Positions 1 to 7,300 of a stretch of DNA of 12,745 nt are shown in pieces. This DNA is from Bacteroidales bacterium (lineage in GTDB: Bacteria > Bacteroidota > Bacteroidia > Bacteroidales > UBA932). The notes under the pieces are model-generated. The model did no database searches, was not told the origin of the DNA, and saw only the letters and a list, made by a program, of their open reading frames with translations. The position numbers and the translations under genes are program-made. The stretch is taken from assembly GCA_017383945.1 (NCBI GenBank), contig JAFNUQ010000226.1:1-12745 (forward strand). The letters are read 5' to 3'. Each line of letters opens with the position of its first letter. Position 1 is the stretch's first letter.

Positions 1-677
1 GGAGCAAAGATTGTCACATCTTTCATCTTTACATAATCACACTTGTAGAGGTGAGTTGTCCAGAAGCCTGAATTACGAAGAGTCACGCCTTCGATATGAA
101 TATTCTTGCCATTAGCTACATAGAGCATACGTGGACGAAGAGCTTCAAGATTTGTACACATCGGATTTACTCTGCGACGAGTCCAGAAATCTCTCCAGTA
201 ACGAAGTCCGTTTCCGTCAATCACACCGTCGCCCTTGATTGAGAATCCATCAACATCGTAGGCATTGATGACCGCAGCGATATATGGCTGGATTACACCC
301 TCGATGTGCACAGGACGGATCGGATAATCAGACACGTCATCACTACCCTTAAGGACAGCACCTTTCTCGAGGTAAAGGTGAGTACCTGATTTGAAAAACA
401 ATGAGCTTGTGAGATATACTCCCTTTGGAACCACTACAGTACCGCCATCAACGGCAGCCATATCAATTACTTTCTGGATGGCCTCAGTCTGAAGGATTGT
501 ACTATCGTTCACAACACCATAGTCGGTAATCATAAAGCGTCTGAGCTGCTTTGCAGGAAGCTTTTCAGGCTTTGATGTAAACCACTTGTCAATAGGAGTG
601 CCATCAGGCCAGACCTCAGTAGCACCGAGCGGCATGATAATCATAAGAGCAAAAATTGCTAAGACAAATCTTTTCAT
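1..677 (-). CDS. GH28-family polygalacturonase-like glycosidase, N-terminal part (runs off the window)
   Basis: The reading frame opens at ATG 677 and stays open for 225 codons to the window edge, so the C-terminal half is missing. The product begins MKRFVLAIFALMIIMPLGA, a Sec signal peptide with likely cleavage after residue 19, so it should be exported to the periplasm or cell surface. The mature part has the start of a right-handed beta-helix: an ITDYGV segment near residue 80, a GGTVVVPKGVYLTSSLFFKS strand pair, then GDGVIDGNG and a FWTTHLYKCDYV segment near the cut. These match the N-terminal half of GH28 pectin hydrolases and parallel the divergent GH28 gene at 760. The catalytic Asp motifs lie beyond the edge, so activity cannot be judged. 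Family assignment is fairly safe; substrate (homogalacturonan, rhamnogalacturonan or another uronate glycan) is inference. Confidence 0.85.
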   Translation of the reverse strand, partial: MKRFVLAIFALMIIMPLGATEVWPDGTPIDKWFTSKPEKLPAKQLRRFMITDYGVVNDSTILQTEAIQKVIDMAAVDGGTVVVPKGVYLTSSLFFKSGTHLYLEKGAVLKGSDDVSDYPIRPVHIEGVIQPYIAAVINAYDVDGFSIKGDGVIDGNGLRYWRDFWTRRRVNPMCTNLEALRPRMLYVANGKNIHIEGVTLRNSGFWTTHLYKCDYVKMKDVTIFA

Positions 678-723
678 ATCAAACGGGTATTGGTTATTCT
701 TGATACGTGTTTTATTATTTAGG

Positions 724-731
724 CAAATATA
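724..731 (-). promoter_or_regulatory. candidate -7 promoter element (TATATTTG) for the leftward GH28 gene
   Basis: The minus strand reads TATATTTG here, an exact match to the Bacteroidota -7 consensus TAnnTTTG. It would place the transcript start near 718, about 40 bases before ATG 677. The -33 region is only T-rich with no clear TTTG, so this is a motif-based call. Confidence 0.5.
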
Positions 732-733
732 GT

Positions 734-741
734 TATTTTTG
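734..741 (+). promoter_or_regulatory. candidate -7 promoter element (TATTTTTG) for the rightward GH28 gene
   Basis: The plus strand reads TATTTTTG, matching TAnnTTTG, with a T-rich stretch around 708-713 at about the -33 distance. The predicted start near 747 would leave a leader of only about 13 A-rich bases before ATG 760. It lies 2 bp from the opposing element, so the two promoters cannot easily be occupied together. Confidence 0.45.
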
Positions 742-759
742 TGCATCAACTAAAATACT

Positions 760-2166
760 ATGACCAAGAAATTACCCATTATTTTCATTCTTTTTGCTCT
801 AGTTTGCGCCAATCTCAAAGCGCAGCAAGTAGTAAGAGCTCCGGAAGCACCTTTTGAGTTTGAAGATCTCGTTATGTATGAGTTTCCGTCAAAGGAATTT
901 CCTATCACAAAATACGGTGCAAAACCGGGAAATGTAGAAGCTACAACTCAGGCATTCCGCAAAGCGATGGCTGCCTGCAACAAAGCTGGCGGAGGCTCTG
1001 TAGTAGTGCCTGAAGGCAGCTGGATCACCGGACCTATTCATTTCCAGAGCAATTGCCGCCTCTACCTCAGCGATGGCGCAACTCTCGTTTTTGAAGATGA
1101 CCCGCAGCTTTATCTGCCGGCAGTAAAGACCTCTTGGGAGGGAACTGAATGCATGAATTATTCGCCTCTTATCTATGCATACGAGTGTGAAAACGTGGGC
1201 ATCAGCGGCAACGGCACCATCGCACCTGAGATGGAGTTCTGGCGCACCTGGTTTGAGCGCCCGGAAGCCCACATCCAGGCGACAAGACAGCTCTATGCAA
1301 TGTGCTCAACCGGCATCCCTATCGAGCACAGAAGAATGGAGGAAGGCAAAGCAAATATGCGCCCTCATCTCATCCAGTTCAACCGCTGCACCAACGTCCA
1401 GCTCGATGGCTTCAGCATCAGGGAGAGCCCGTTCTGGACGATTCACCTGTATATGTGCAAGGACGTATGGGCACACGACCTCAACGTCTACGCTCACGGT
1501 CATAACAACGACGGCATCGATGTAGAAATGACCCAGCACGCCGTGATTGAGAACTGCGTTTTTGACCAAGGTGATGACGCCGTGGTAATCAAAGCCGGAC
1601 GCAATCAGGACGCGTGGAGACTGGCCACTCCAACTCAGGATATTGTAGTGCGCAACTGCACTGTTGTTCAGGGACATTGCCTTCTTGGCATCGGTAGCGA
1701 GATGGCCGGTGGCGTGAGAAGAGTATATATGCACGACTGCCACTCCTCAGATGCAGTTTACCGCCTGTTCTACCTCAAGACCAACCACCGCCGAGGCGGA
1801 TTCATCGAAGACATAACAGTGGAAAATGTCTCTGCAACCAAGATGATGAGAGTGTTTGAAATCGACACAGATGTACTCTATCAGTGGAGAGAGATTGTCC
1901 CAACATTTGAGACTGCTATCACCCGCATCAGAAACATCACGATGCGTGGCGCAAAGTGTGAACAGGCTGATGCAATCTACGAAATCCGTGGAGACAAGAG
2001 AGATCCTATCCAGGGCATCCTCCTTGAGGACATCCACGTGGGCACTGTCACAAAGTTCATCAACAATAGCGAATACGTCAGAGATCTTGTCACAAGAAAC
2101 ATCACTTGGGATAAGATGGAAAACGCTGAAGCATTTACACTTAACGGATTTAAACCTGCAAGATAA
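760..2166 (+). CDS. GH28-family glycosidase (polygalacturonase-like), secreted
   Basis: 468 residues, a normal length for the family. The signal peptide MTKKLPIIFILFALVCANLKA ends before QQ (cleavage near residue 21). There is no good lipobox around C16, since V precedes the Cys, so periplasmic export is likelier than lipidation. The mature protein is a parallel beta-helix: ITKYGA (49-54), GGGSVVVPEG (77-86), then the GH28 active-site strands. NNDGID (249-254) supplies D251, GDD (271-273) supplies D272 and D273, GHC (305-307) supplies H306, GSEMAGG is at 312-318 and LKTN at 339-342 supplies K340. GH28 enzymes hydrolyse alpha-galacturonosyl or related bonds in pectin by inversion using the three Asp. 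Two variations stand out: the usual GHG/SHG is GHC, and the usual R-x-K pair reads Y-L-K, so the Arg that binds a uronate carboxylate in fungal enzymes appears replaced by Tyr338. It is followed after 2 bp by the propeller gene and probably co-transcribed. Exact substrate is unknown. Confidence 0.92.
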   Translation: MTKKLPIIFILFALVCANLKAQQVVRAPEAPFEFEDLVMYEFPSKEFPITKYGAKPGNVEATTQAFRKAMAACNKAGGGSVVVPEGSWITGPIHFQSNCRLYLSDGATLVFEDDPQLYLPAVKTSWEGTECMNYSPLIYAYECENVGISGNGTIAPEMEFWRTWFERPEAHIQATRQLYAMCSTGIPIEHRRMEEGKANMRPHLIQFNRCTNVQLDGFSIRESPFWTIHLYMCKDVWAHDLNVYAHGHNNDGIDVEMTQHAVIENCVFDQGDDAVVIKAGRNQDAWRLATPTQDIVVRNCTVVQGHCLLGIGSEMAGGVRRVYMHDCHSSDAVYRLFYLKTNHRRGGFIEDITVENVSATKMMRVFEIDTDVLYQWREIVPTFETAITRIRNITMRGAKCEQADAIYEIRGDKRDPIQGILLEDIHVGTVTKFINNSEYVRDLVTRNITWDKMENAEAFTLNGFKPAR

Positions 2167-2168
2167 AT

Positions 2169-3998
2169 ATGACATTAACTGCTTTACTTACCGCCTACAT
2201 CTTTTCATTTTTTGTAGGCCAATCAGATGGTCTCCATCTGGCTTATAGCCACGATGGCTACACCTGGACTCCAATTGCTCACAACGCATCACTTCTCACT
2301 CCGGAGATCGGCAAGGACAAGCTTATGCGCGACCCAAGCATCTGCCAGGGCCCCGATGGCACATTCCATATGGTATGGACATCAAGCTGGACAGACCAAA
2401 TCATCGGTTATGCGTCTTCACCTGACCTGATTCACTGGAGCGAACAGAAAGCCATACCGGTGATGATGCATGAGCCGACAGCACAAAACTGCTGGGCTCC
2501 CGAACTTTTTTACGACGCCAAGACTAAAGAGTTTTATATCTACTGGGCTACTACCATCCCGGGAAGACATTCTGAAGTAAAGACTTCTGAGAGCGAGAAA
2601 GGCAACAACCACAGAATGTACTACACCAAGACCAAGGATTTTGTAAATTTCTCTCCTACAGAAATCTTCTTCAATCCTGACTTCAGCGTAATTGACGCTG
2701 CCATCGTACGCGACAAGAAGAACAAGGATTACATAATGGTTGTAAAAAACGAGAACTCTGCTCCTGCTGAGAAGAATCTTCGTATTACACGCACCAAGAG
2801 CCTACGCAAGGGCTTCCCTACCGAGGTTTCCGAGCCGATTCACGAGCCATTCTGGGCAGAGGGTCCATCACCACTCTTCCTTGAAGACGGATCACTTATC
2901 GTGTATTTTGACAAATACAGAAACCACGAATATGGTGCAGTAATCAGCCACGACAGGGGCAACACATGGGAGGCTGTACCTCAGGAAAAGCTCTCATTCC
3001 CTTCAGGCATACGTCACGGAACTGCCTTTGAAGTTGAAGACAGCGTACTCGAGAATCTACTTGACTACTTCAGCACTGCAGCGCCTAAGCCGCTTTATCG
3101 CGATACAATCTATGATGGCGCAGCAGACCCATCAATCGTCAAGAACCGCGAGACCGGCGAATGGTATATGTTCTATACCAACCGTCGCGCAAACATCAAA
3201 AATTCGGACGGCGTCTCATGGGTTCACGGTACACCTATCGGCATCGCAACATCTAAGGATCTCGCACATTGGAGCTACCTCCAGGACGCATCTATCGGAT
3301 ATGCTCCGGATGCAGAACCTACCTATTGGGCACCATCGGTAATCGATGACGGCAAGCTTTATCATATGTATCTGACATATGTTCCGGGCATCTTCACAGA
3401 TTGGAATCATCCTCGTCATATCATTCACCTCACAAGCGAGAATCTACTTGACTGGAAGTATGAGAGCACACCAAAGCTGATCTCCGAGAAAGTAATTGAT
3501 GCTGACGTGGTTAAGCTTCCTGACGGCACTTGGAGAATGTGGTACAATCAGGAGCCGGGCGGCAAGCTCATCGCCTATGCTGACAGCAAGGATCTTTACA
3601 ATTGGGAGGACCACGGTCTGGTTAAAGGAATCGGCCGTTGCGAGGGACCTAAAGTATTTTTCCTCAAAGGAAGCTGGTGGATGGTTGTAGACGAATGGAA
3701 GGGTTTTGCTGTCTATAGAAGTGATGACGCAAACACCTGGACTAGACAAGAAGGCAATATCCTACAGGCGCCTGGCAAAGGCAAGGATGACGGAGTTGCA
3801 GGCAATCACTGTGACGTCGTCCTTGTAGGAGAAAATGCATATATTTTCTATTTCACACACCCTGACAGAGGTGCGAGAAGACCAGGACCTAGACCGGAAG
3901 GATTTAATCCAAACCGATCACTCATTCAAGTTGCAAAACTTGAATGTGACGGTAAGACAATTACTTGTGACAGAGACGCTCTTTGCGTAATCAGATAG
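2169..3998 (+). CDS. tandem GH43-like five-bladed beta-propeller glycosidase (two domains)
   Basis: 609 residues containing two successive propellers of the GH43/GH32 type. Domain 1 (about 8-290) has RDPSI (D55), NCWAPE (E112), VIDAAI (D176) and AEGPSPLF (E231), then RHG (H283). Domain 2 (about 310-600) repeats the order with ADPSI (D320), YWAPS, VIDADVV (D444/D446), CEGPKVF (E492) and GNHCDV (H547). These correspond to the Asp base, Asp pKa modulator and Glu acid of GH43, so both sites look potentially active. GH43 enzymes remove arabinofuranose, xylose or galactose from plant glycans, which fits a role in trimming pectin side chains beside the GH28 genes. The start is fixed by a TAA in the same frame at 2151-2153 with only this ATG after it. 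The N-terminus MTLTALLTAYIFSFFVGQ has no basic residues and reads like the first propeller strand, so export is uncertain. The 3' end overlaps the convergent RSH gene by 8 bp. The subfamily cannot be named from sequence alone. Confidence 0.88.
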   Translation: MTLTALLTAYIFSFFVGQSDGLHLAYSHDGYTWTPIAHNASLLTPEIGKDKLMRDPSICQGPDGTFHMVWTSSWTDQIIGYASSPDLIHWSEQKAIPVMMHEPTAQNCWAPELFYDAKTKEFYIYWATTIPGRHSEVKTSESEKGNNHRMYYTKTKDFVNFSPTEIFFNPDFSVIDAAIVRDKKNKDYIMVVKNENSAPAEKNLRITRTKSLRKGFPTEVSEPIHEPFWAEGPSPLFLEDGSLIVYFDKYRNHEYGAVISHDRGNTWEAVPQEKLSFPSGIRHGTAFEVEDSVLENLLDYFSTAAPKPLYRDTIYDGAADPSIVKNRETGEWYMFYTNRRANIKNSDGVSWVHGTPIGIATSKDLAHWSYLQDASIGYAPDAEPTYWAPSVIDDGKLYHMYLTYVPGIFTDWNHPRHIIHLTSENLLDWKYESTPKLISEKVIDADVVKLPDGTWRMWYNQEPGGKLIAYADSKDLYNWEDHGLVKGIGRCEGPKVFFLKGSWWMVVDEWKGFAVYRSDDANTWTRQEGNILQAPGKGKDDGVAGNHCDVVLVGENAYIFYFTHPDRGARRPGPRPEGFNPNRSLIQVAKLECDGKTITCDRDALCVIR

Positions 3999-5874
3999 TG
4001 CTGTTATTAGCAGTGACCAGCTTAACCTCATCCACACTAGGAATCTTCTTGAAATAGCTGATAATTGCGTTGAGCTCGGTCATCGAGTGAACCATAAACT
4101 CAACTCTGCATGTTGCGATCCTATCAATCGTATTGATAGAGAGATGTGTCATGCAGAGTTTTTGTTTGTCTGCGATACCCTCTACCAGATCACTTAACAG
4201 GTGATATCTATCCACACCACGCAGATCCAGACATACCGGATATAGGAGCTTATCATTGGATTCAAAAACCGCATCAATAATATCCTCGCCATGCTCTGAC
4301 GCTCTGCGAATAGCTATAGCGCAGTTGCGGGTATGAAGCACCTCAGATCCATCCGGCTCTTTAAAAGCGACAACTTCCTCTCCAGGGAGCGGATGACAGA
4401 CAGGACATCTGGTATATTTTATCTTTGGGACTGTCGCGTTGAACATACGCAAGGCTTTCTTTGCCTTTGCTGTCTTGACGTGGTTAATCCAGTCCGGCTC
4501 AGGAAGAAGATTAGGATTGGTCTGAATATCCACGCAATCACCTCGTCTGAGCTCTGTCTTTACCGACTTAATCACGCCATTGATACGGGCAACCTCAGCG
4601 TGGCGTCCCACATCACTATGAATTTCAAAAGCAAAGTCAATTGCTGTAGCACCTTGAGGCAAGATAATGATTTTACCCTTAGGCGTATGAACCAATACAT
4701 CCTCAGGATAGAATGAAGCCTTGACGCTCTCCATAAAATCATCTCCGTCAGCGCTATTTGCCAGCTCTTTAAGGAGACCTTTAAACTTCTCGATCCAGAA
4801 ACTTGAGCTCTTTTCTGCAGCACATCCGATACGTGCGTTACGCAACATTCGCTCTGAAGATACGTGGATTTCCTCCCATCCACCTTCATCATTAAGAAGG
4901 GTAAAGTGGAAGCTCTGATATCCGTTTTCCTTTGGAGCATCTATATAGTTTACGATACTGCCAGGACGCTCCTTGAAGTTATCAGACAAGACTGAATATA
5001 TTTTCAAGCTCAAGTCCTTCTCTGTCCAGAAGCTATTAGGATCAATGTCATAAATCACTCTGATATAGTGCTTTACCTCTACATGATCAAAGTCTCTACC
5101 ATCTACACACATCTTGCGCCACAAGCTGTATGGTGTGCGATATCGGATCTCTGTTCTGACGTTGACATCGGCTTCTGCCAGATGCTGTTGAATGCTTGCT
5201 GCAAATTTAACAATACCAGGGCCGCTATTTTCCTTGTAGAAGTTTACGCTAGATTCAAGCTCCTGATATTCGCGCGGACTGCGATATTTAAATGAGAGGT
5301 TTTCCAGCTCTCGTTTGATGCGATAAAGGCCGAGACGGTTGGCCAGAGGGGCGTAGAAGTAGTCTGTTTCTCCTGCAATCTTCATTTTCTTTGCAGGGGC
5401 CATGCTCTCAAGTGTCCTCATGTTATGGAGGCGGTCTGCAAGTTTGATGAGCAAGGCGCGGACATCATATTGGACTGATGTCAAAATCTGACGATAGTTG
5501 GCAATCTGCTTTGAGTGCTTTTTATCGGCACTCTTGTTTTTAGTGACAACAGCAACAAGGTGTGCAACATCTTCACCAAAGCGGGACTCAATATCCTCAA
5601 TGGTATACTCTGTATCTTCCACCACATCGTGAAGAAATGCAGCCATGATGGTATTTACGTCAAGCTCCATCTCTTCCGCAATAATCATTGCAACAGAGAT
5701 AGGGTGAGAGATATAAGGCAGACCCGACTTTCTGAACTGACCTTCATGCGCCATATGCGCAAACTCATAGGCAGAAATAATTCTGTCCATCTCTTCTTGG
5801 GTCAACCTTTGACTCAAGTTAGAGAAAAGACTAGATGTAAGGGTCTCAATCAGTTGTTTGTGCTCTTCAGTCAT
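3991..5874 (-). CDS. RelA/SpoT homologue: intact (p)ppGpp hydrolase, degenerate synthetase
   Basis: ATG at 5874 gives 627 residues; a GTG one codon earlier (5877) is possible. The HD hydrolase domain (about 25-190) keeps all expected metal ligands: H57 (SHP), H82-D83 (LHDVVEDT) and D147 (KLADRLHNMRT), so degradation of ppGpp/pppGpp is predicted. The synthetase domain (about 220-365) still has a recognisable G-loop (YSLWRKM), APKENGYQS and Glu335. However, the catalytic Asp of the usual YDLxAxRVI motif aligns with V267, the Lys of FKDYI aligns with a Val, IQIRT reads IHVSS, and the EYG...AHW segment is lost. Synthesis is therefore probably absent. A TGS domain (389-450) follows, then a zinc finger (C490, C493, H514, C518) and an ACT domain (about 545-620). 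The helical stretch between TGS and the zinc finger is only about 40 residues, so the protein is shorter than the usual 700-plus. The start overlaps the end of the sirtuin gene by 8 bp (coupling likely). Probably a SpoT-like paralogue working beside a bifunctional Rel encoded elsewhere (inference). Confidence 0.9.
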   Translation of the reverse strand: MTEEHKQLIETLTSSLFSNLSQRLTQEEMDRIISAYEFAHMAHEGQFRKSGLPYISHPISVAMIIAEEMELDVNTIMAAFLHDVVEDTEYTIEDIESRFGEDVAHLVAVVTKNKSADKKHSKQIANYRQILTSVQYDVRALLIKLADRLHNMRTLESMAPAKKMKIAGETDYFYAPLANRLGLYRIKRELENLSFKYRSPREYQELESSVNFYKENSGPGIVKFAASIQQHLAEADVNVRTEIRYRTPYSLWRKMCVDGRDFDHVEVKHYIRVIYDIDPNSFWTEKDLSLKIYSVLSDNFKERPGSIVNYIDAPKENGYQSFHFTLLNDEGGWEEIHVSSERMLRNARIGCAAEKSSSFWIEKFKGLLKELANSADGDDFMESVKASFYPEDVLVHTPKGKIIILPQGATAIDFAFEIHSDVGRHAEVARINGVIKSVKTELRRGDCVDIQTNPNLLPEPDWINHVKTAKAKKALRMFNATVPKIKYTRCPVCHPLPGEEVVAFKEPDGSEVLHTRNCAIAIRRASEHGEDIIDAVFESNDKLLYPVCLDLRGVDRYHLLSDLVEGIADKQKLCMTHLSINTIDRIATCRVEFMVHSMTELNAIISYFKKIPSVDEVKLVTANNSTI

Positions 5875-6589
5875 CACTTGCAGATTTAAGCCCCAAATAT
5901 AGTAAAATATTCTGCATTCCGTTTGTAGCTACATCTTTTATGTGAATGACTCTTTTATCTCTTAGAGGCACATCTTTGGGGTCTATTACATATATCGGGA
6001 TTCCATTGGGAGCATAGTTGTACAATCCTGCCGCAGGATAGACCTGCATCGACGTGCCGACAATCAGCAGAACATCGGCAGTCTCTACTTCTGAAATCGC
6101 CTCTTCTATCTTGGGAACTGCTTCACCAAACCATACTATATGCGGCCTAAGCTGAGCGCCATTAGGGGCCTTATCGCCCAGATGGATTGGCTTTGTGCCA
6201 ATATTAATCACACAGGATTCTGAGAAGTTGTCACGATCGTTGTATCTGTTTTCCGGACGAGCTTTCGTGAGCTCTCCGTGCAAATGGATTACCTTGCTGC
6301 TGCCGGCCCTCTCGTGGAGGTTGTCCACATTTTGTGTCACCACAGTTACTCTGTAATCCTTCTGGAGAGCAGCAATCAGCTTATGCGCTTCATTTGGCTC
6401 CACCTCAGAGAGTTGCGCGCGTCTGGCATTGTAAAAATCAAGGACAAGACCGGGGTTTCTATACCACCCTTCAATGCTTGCCACATCCTCTACCCTATGG
6501 TTCTCCCATAGGCCATCACTATCTCTGAAGGTCTTTATCCCGCTCTCTGCACTGACTCCTGCTCCCGTGAGCACAACGATTTTCTTCAT
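5867..6589 (-). CDS. cobB: NAD-dependent protein deacylase, CobB-type sirtuin (class III)
   Basis: 240 residues from ATG 6589. The frame is open further upstream (to 6688), but the sirtuin fold starts at MKKIVVLTGAG and the longer version would overlap the lipoprotein gene. Motifs in order are GAGVSAESGI (9-18) and FRD (21-23) of the Rossmann NAD site, Y53-x-x-R56 (the acyl-pocket pair of SIRT5/CobB enzymes that favours succinyl or malonyl lysine), TQNVDNLHERAG (85-96), catalytic H104 in LHGEL, LRPHIVWFGE (147-156) and VGTSMQVYPAAG (177-188). It should remove acetyl or acidic acyl groups from lysines in the cytoplasm, consuming NAD. The small domain between residues 106 and 146 holds a single Cys, so the four-cysteine zinc site of classic sirtuins is absent. 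The gene overlaps the RSH start by 8 bp. A candidate TAATTTTG -7 element lies just upstream. Confidence 0.93.
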   Translation of the reverse strand: MKKIVVLTGAGVSAESGIKTFRDSDGLWENHRVEDVASIEGWYRNPGLVLDFYNARRAQLSEVEPNEAHKLIAALQKDYRVTVVTQNVDNLHERAGSSKVIHLHGELTKARPENRYNDRDNFSESCVINIGTKPIHLGDKAPNGAQLRPHIVWFGEAVPKIEEAISEVETADVLLIVGTSMQVYPAAGLYNYAPNGIPIYVIDPKDVPLRDKRVIHIKDVATNGMQNILLYLGLKSASDD

Positions 6590-6607
6590 TTGCGTCAATT
6601 CTTTTAG

Positions 6608-6615
6608 CAAAATTA
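6608..6615 (-). promoter_or_regulatory. candidate -7 promoter element (TAATTTTG) for cobB-RSH
   Basis: The minus strand reads TAATTTTG, an exact TAnnTTTG match, inside the 74-bp gap between the lipoprotein stop and ATG 6589. The predicted transcript start is near 6602, giving a 13-base leader. No clean TTTG is seen at -33, so support is moderate. Confidence 0.45.
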
Positions 6616-6663
6616 GAAAATTTTTACTCGCAATCTCAGTACACGAGTTGCCTATGTGCTTTA

Positions 6664-7224
6664 TCAGCGAGCATAATCCCTCTTCCAAACAGAAATATCT
6701 ATTTCAGACTCTGATATCTTAGGGAATAACGCTGCTACATAGATAGCTCCCGGAATGGAAAGATAATCATTCCCTGTCCCTGTAGCTTGATACTTAATCT
6801 CAACATGTAGTATAGGGGGATTCTGCTTATTATCAATCACCAATCTACTTGCATAATCATTGCCTTTCTCATTTACCCGACATTGGGCAAGAACAAGAGA
6901 CTGCTTATCAAAATCTATCTGAGGCCATTCACAGACTTCTCCTCTATGATTAATACATGAAGACAGTTGCGATTCATTGTTAATTATCATAGCAATATCT
7001 CTATAAAAATCTTCATCCTCATATATCATATAAAAAACATTTTGAATAAGGATGGTATATTTATCCTCATGCAAACCATTGGATAAAATAGCATCAACTC
7101 CGTCAATTTTGGTCGGAAGCAAAACATTCTCCCCTACACCATTATAAATATCATCAAAGCTTGCCTCCTTAGAACAGGCAATCATGACAAAAGCCATAGT
7201 AAACAGAATCAAAATCTTATTCAT
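6664..7224 (-). CDS. small lipoprotein of unknown function
   Basis: 186 residues. The N-terminus MNKILILFTMAFVMIAC is a lipoprotein signal peptide with C17 as the lipidated residue. The following residues (SKEASFDD) contain some acidic positions, so surface display is possible but not clear. The mature part is soluble, with no further membrane segment and no family motif I recognise. It is fairly rich in acidic residues and Asn and contains two further Cys (in QLSSCINHRGEVCEW), which could form a disulfide in the periplasm, plus one in VLAQCRV. Its A+T content looks higher than that of neighbouring genes. It has its own convincing promoter upstream and lies 74 bp before cobB, with no obvious terminator between, so read-through into cobB is possible. 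Gene reality is well supported by signal peptide and promoter; function is unknown. Confidence 0.8.
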   Translation of the reverse strand: MNKILILFTMAFVMIACSKEASFDDIYNGVGENVLLPTKIDGVDAILSNGLHEDKYTILIQNVFYMIYEDEDFYRDIAMIINNESQLSSCINHRGEVCEWPQIDFDKQSLVLAQCRVNEKGNDYASRLVIDNKQNPPILHVEIKYQATGTGNDYLSIPGAIYVAALFPKISESEIDISVWKRDYAR

Positions 7225-7268
7225 AGCTTATCTATTTAAAGGGTTTGTAATTTCAATAACAACTCCCT

Positions 7269-7300
7269 CAAATATAACATATAATAAAGAATAATACAAT
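7269..7300 (-). promoter_or_regulatory. promoter of the lipoprotein gene (ATTG-N20-TATATTTG)
   Basis: The minus strand has TATATTTG at 7276-7269, an exact TAnnTTTG, and ATTG at 7300-7297 exactly 20 bases upstream, close to the -33 TTTG of Bacteroidota. The predicted start near 7263 leaves about 39 bases before ATG 7224. Confidence 0.6.

Noticed and set aside
6590..6688. Longer sirtuin start at 6688
   Set aside because: The 33 extra residues are not part of the sirtuin fold, would overlap the lipoprotein stop at 6664, and lie upstream of a TAnnTTTG element placed just before ATG 6589.
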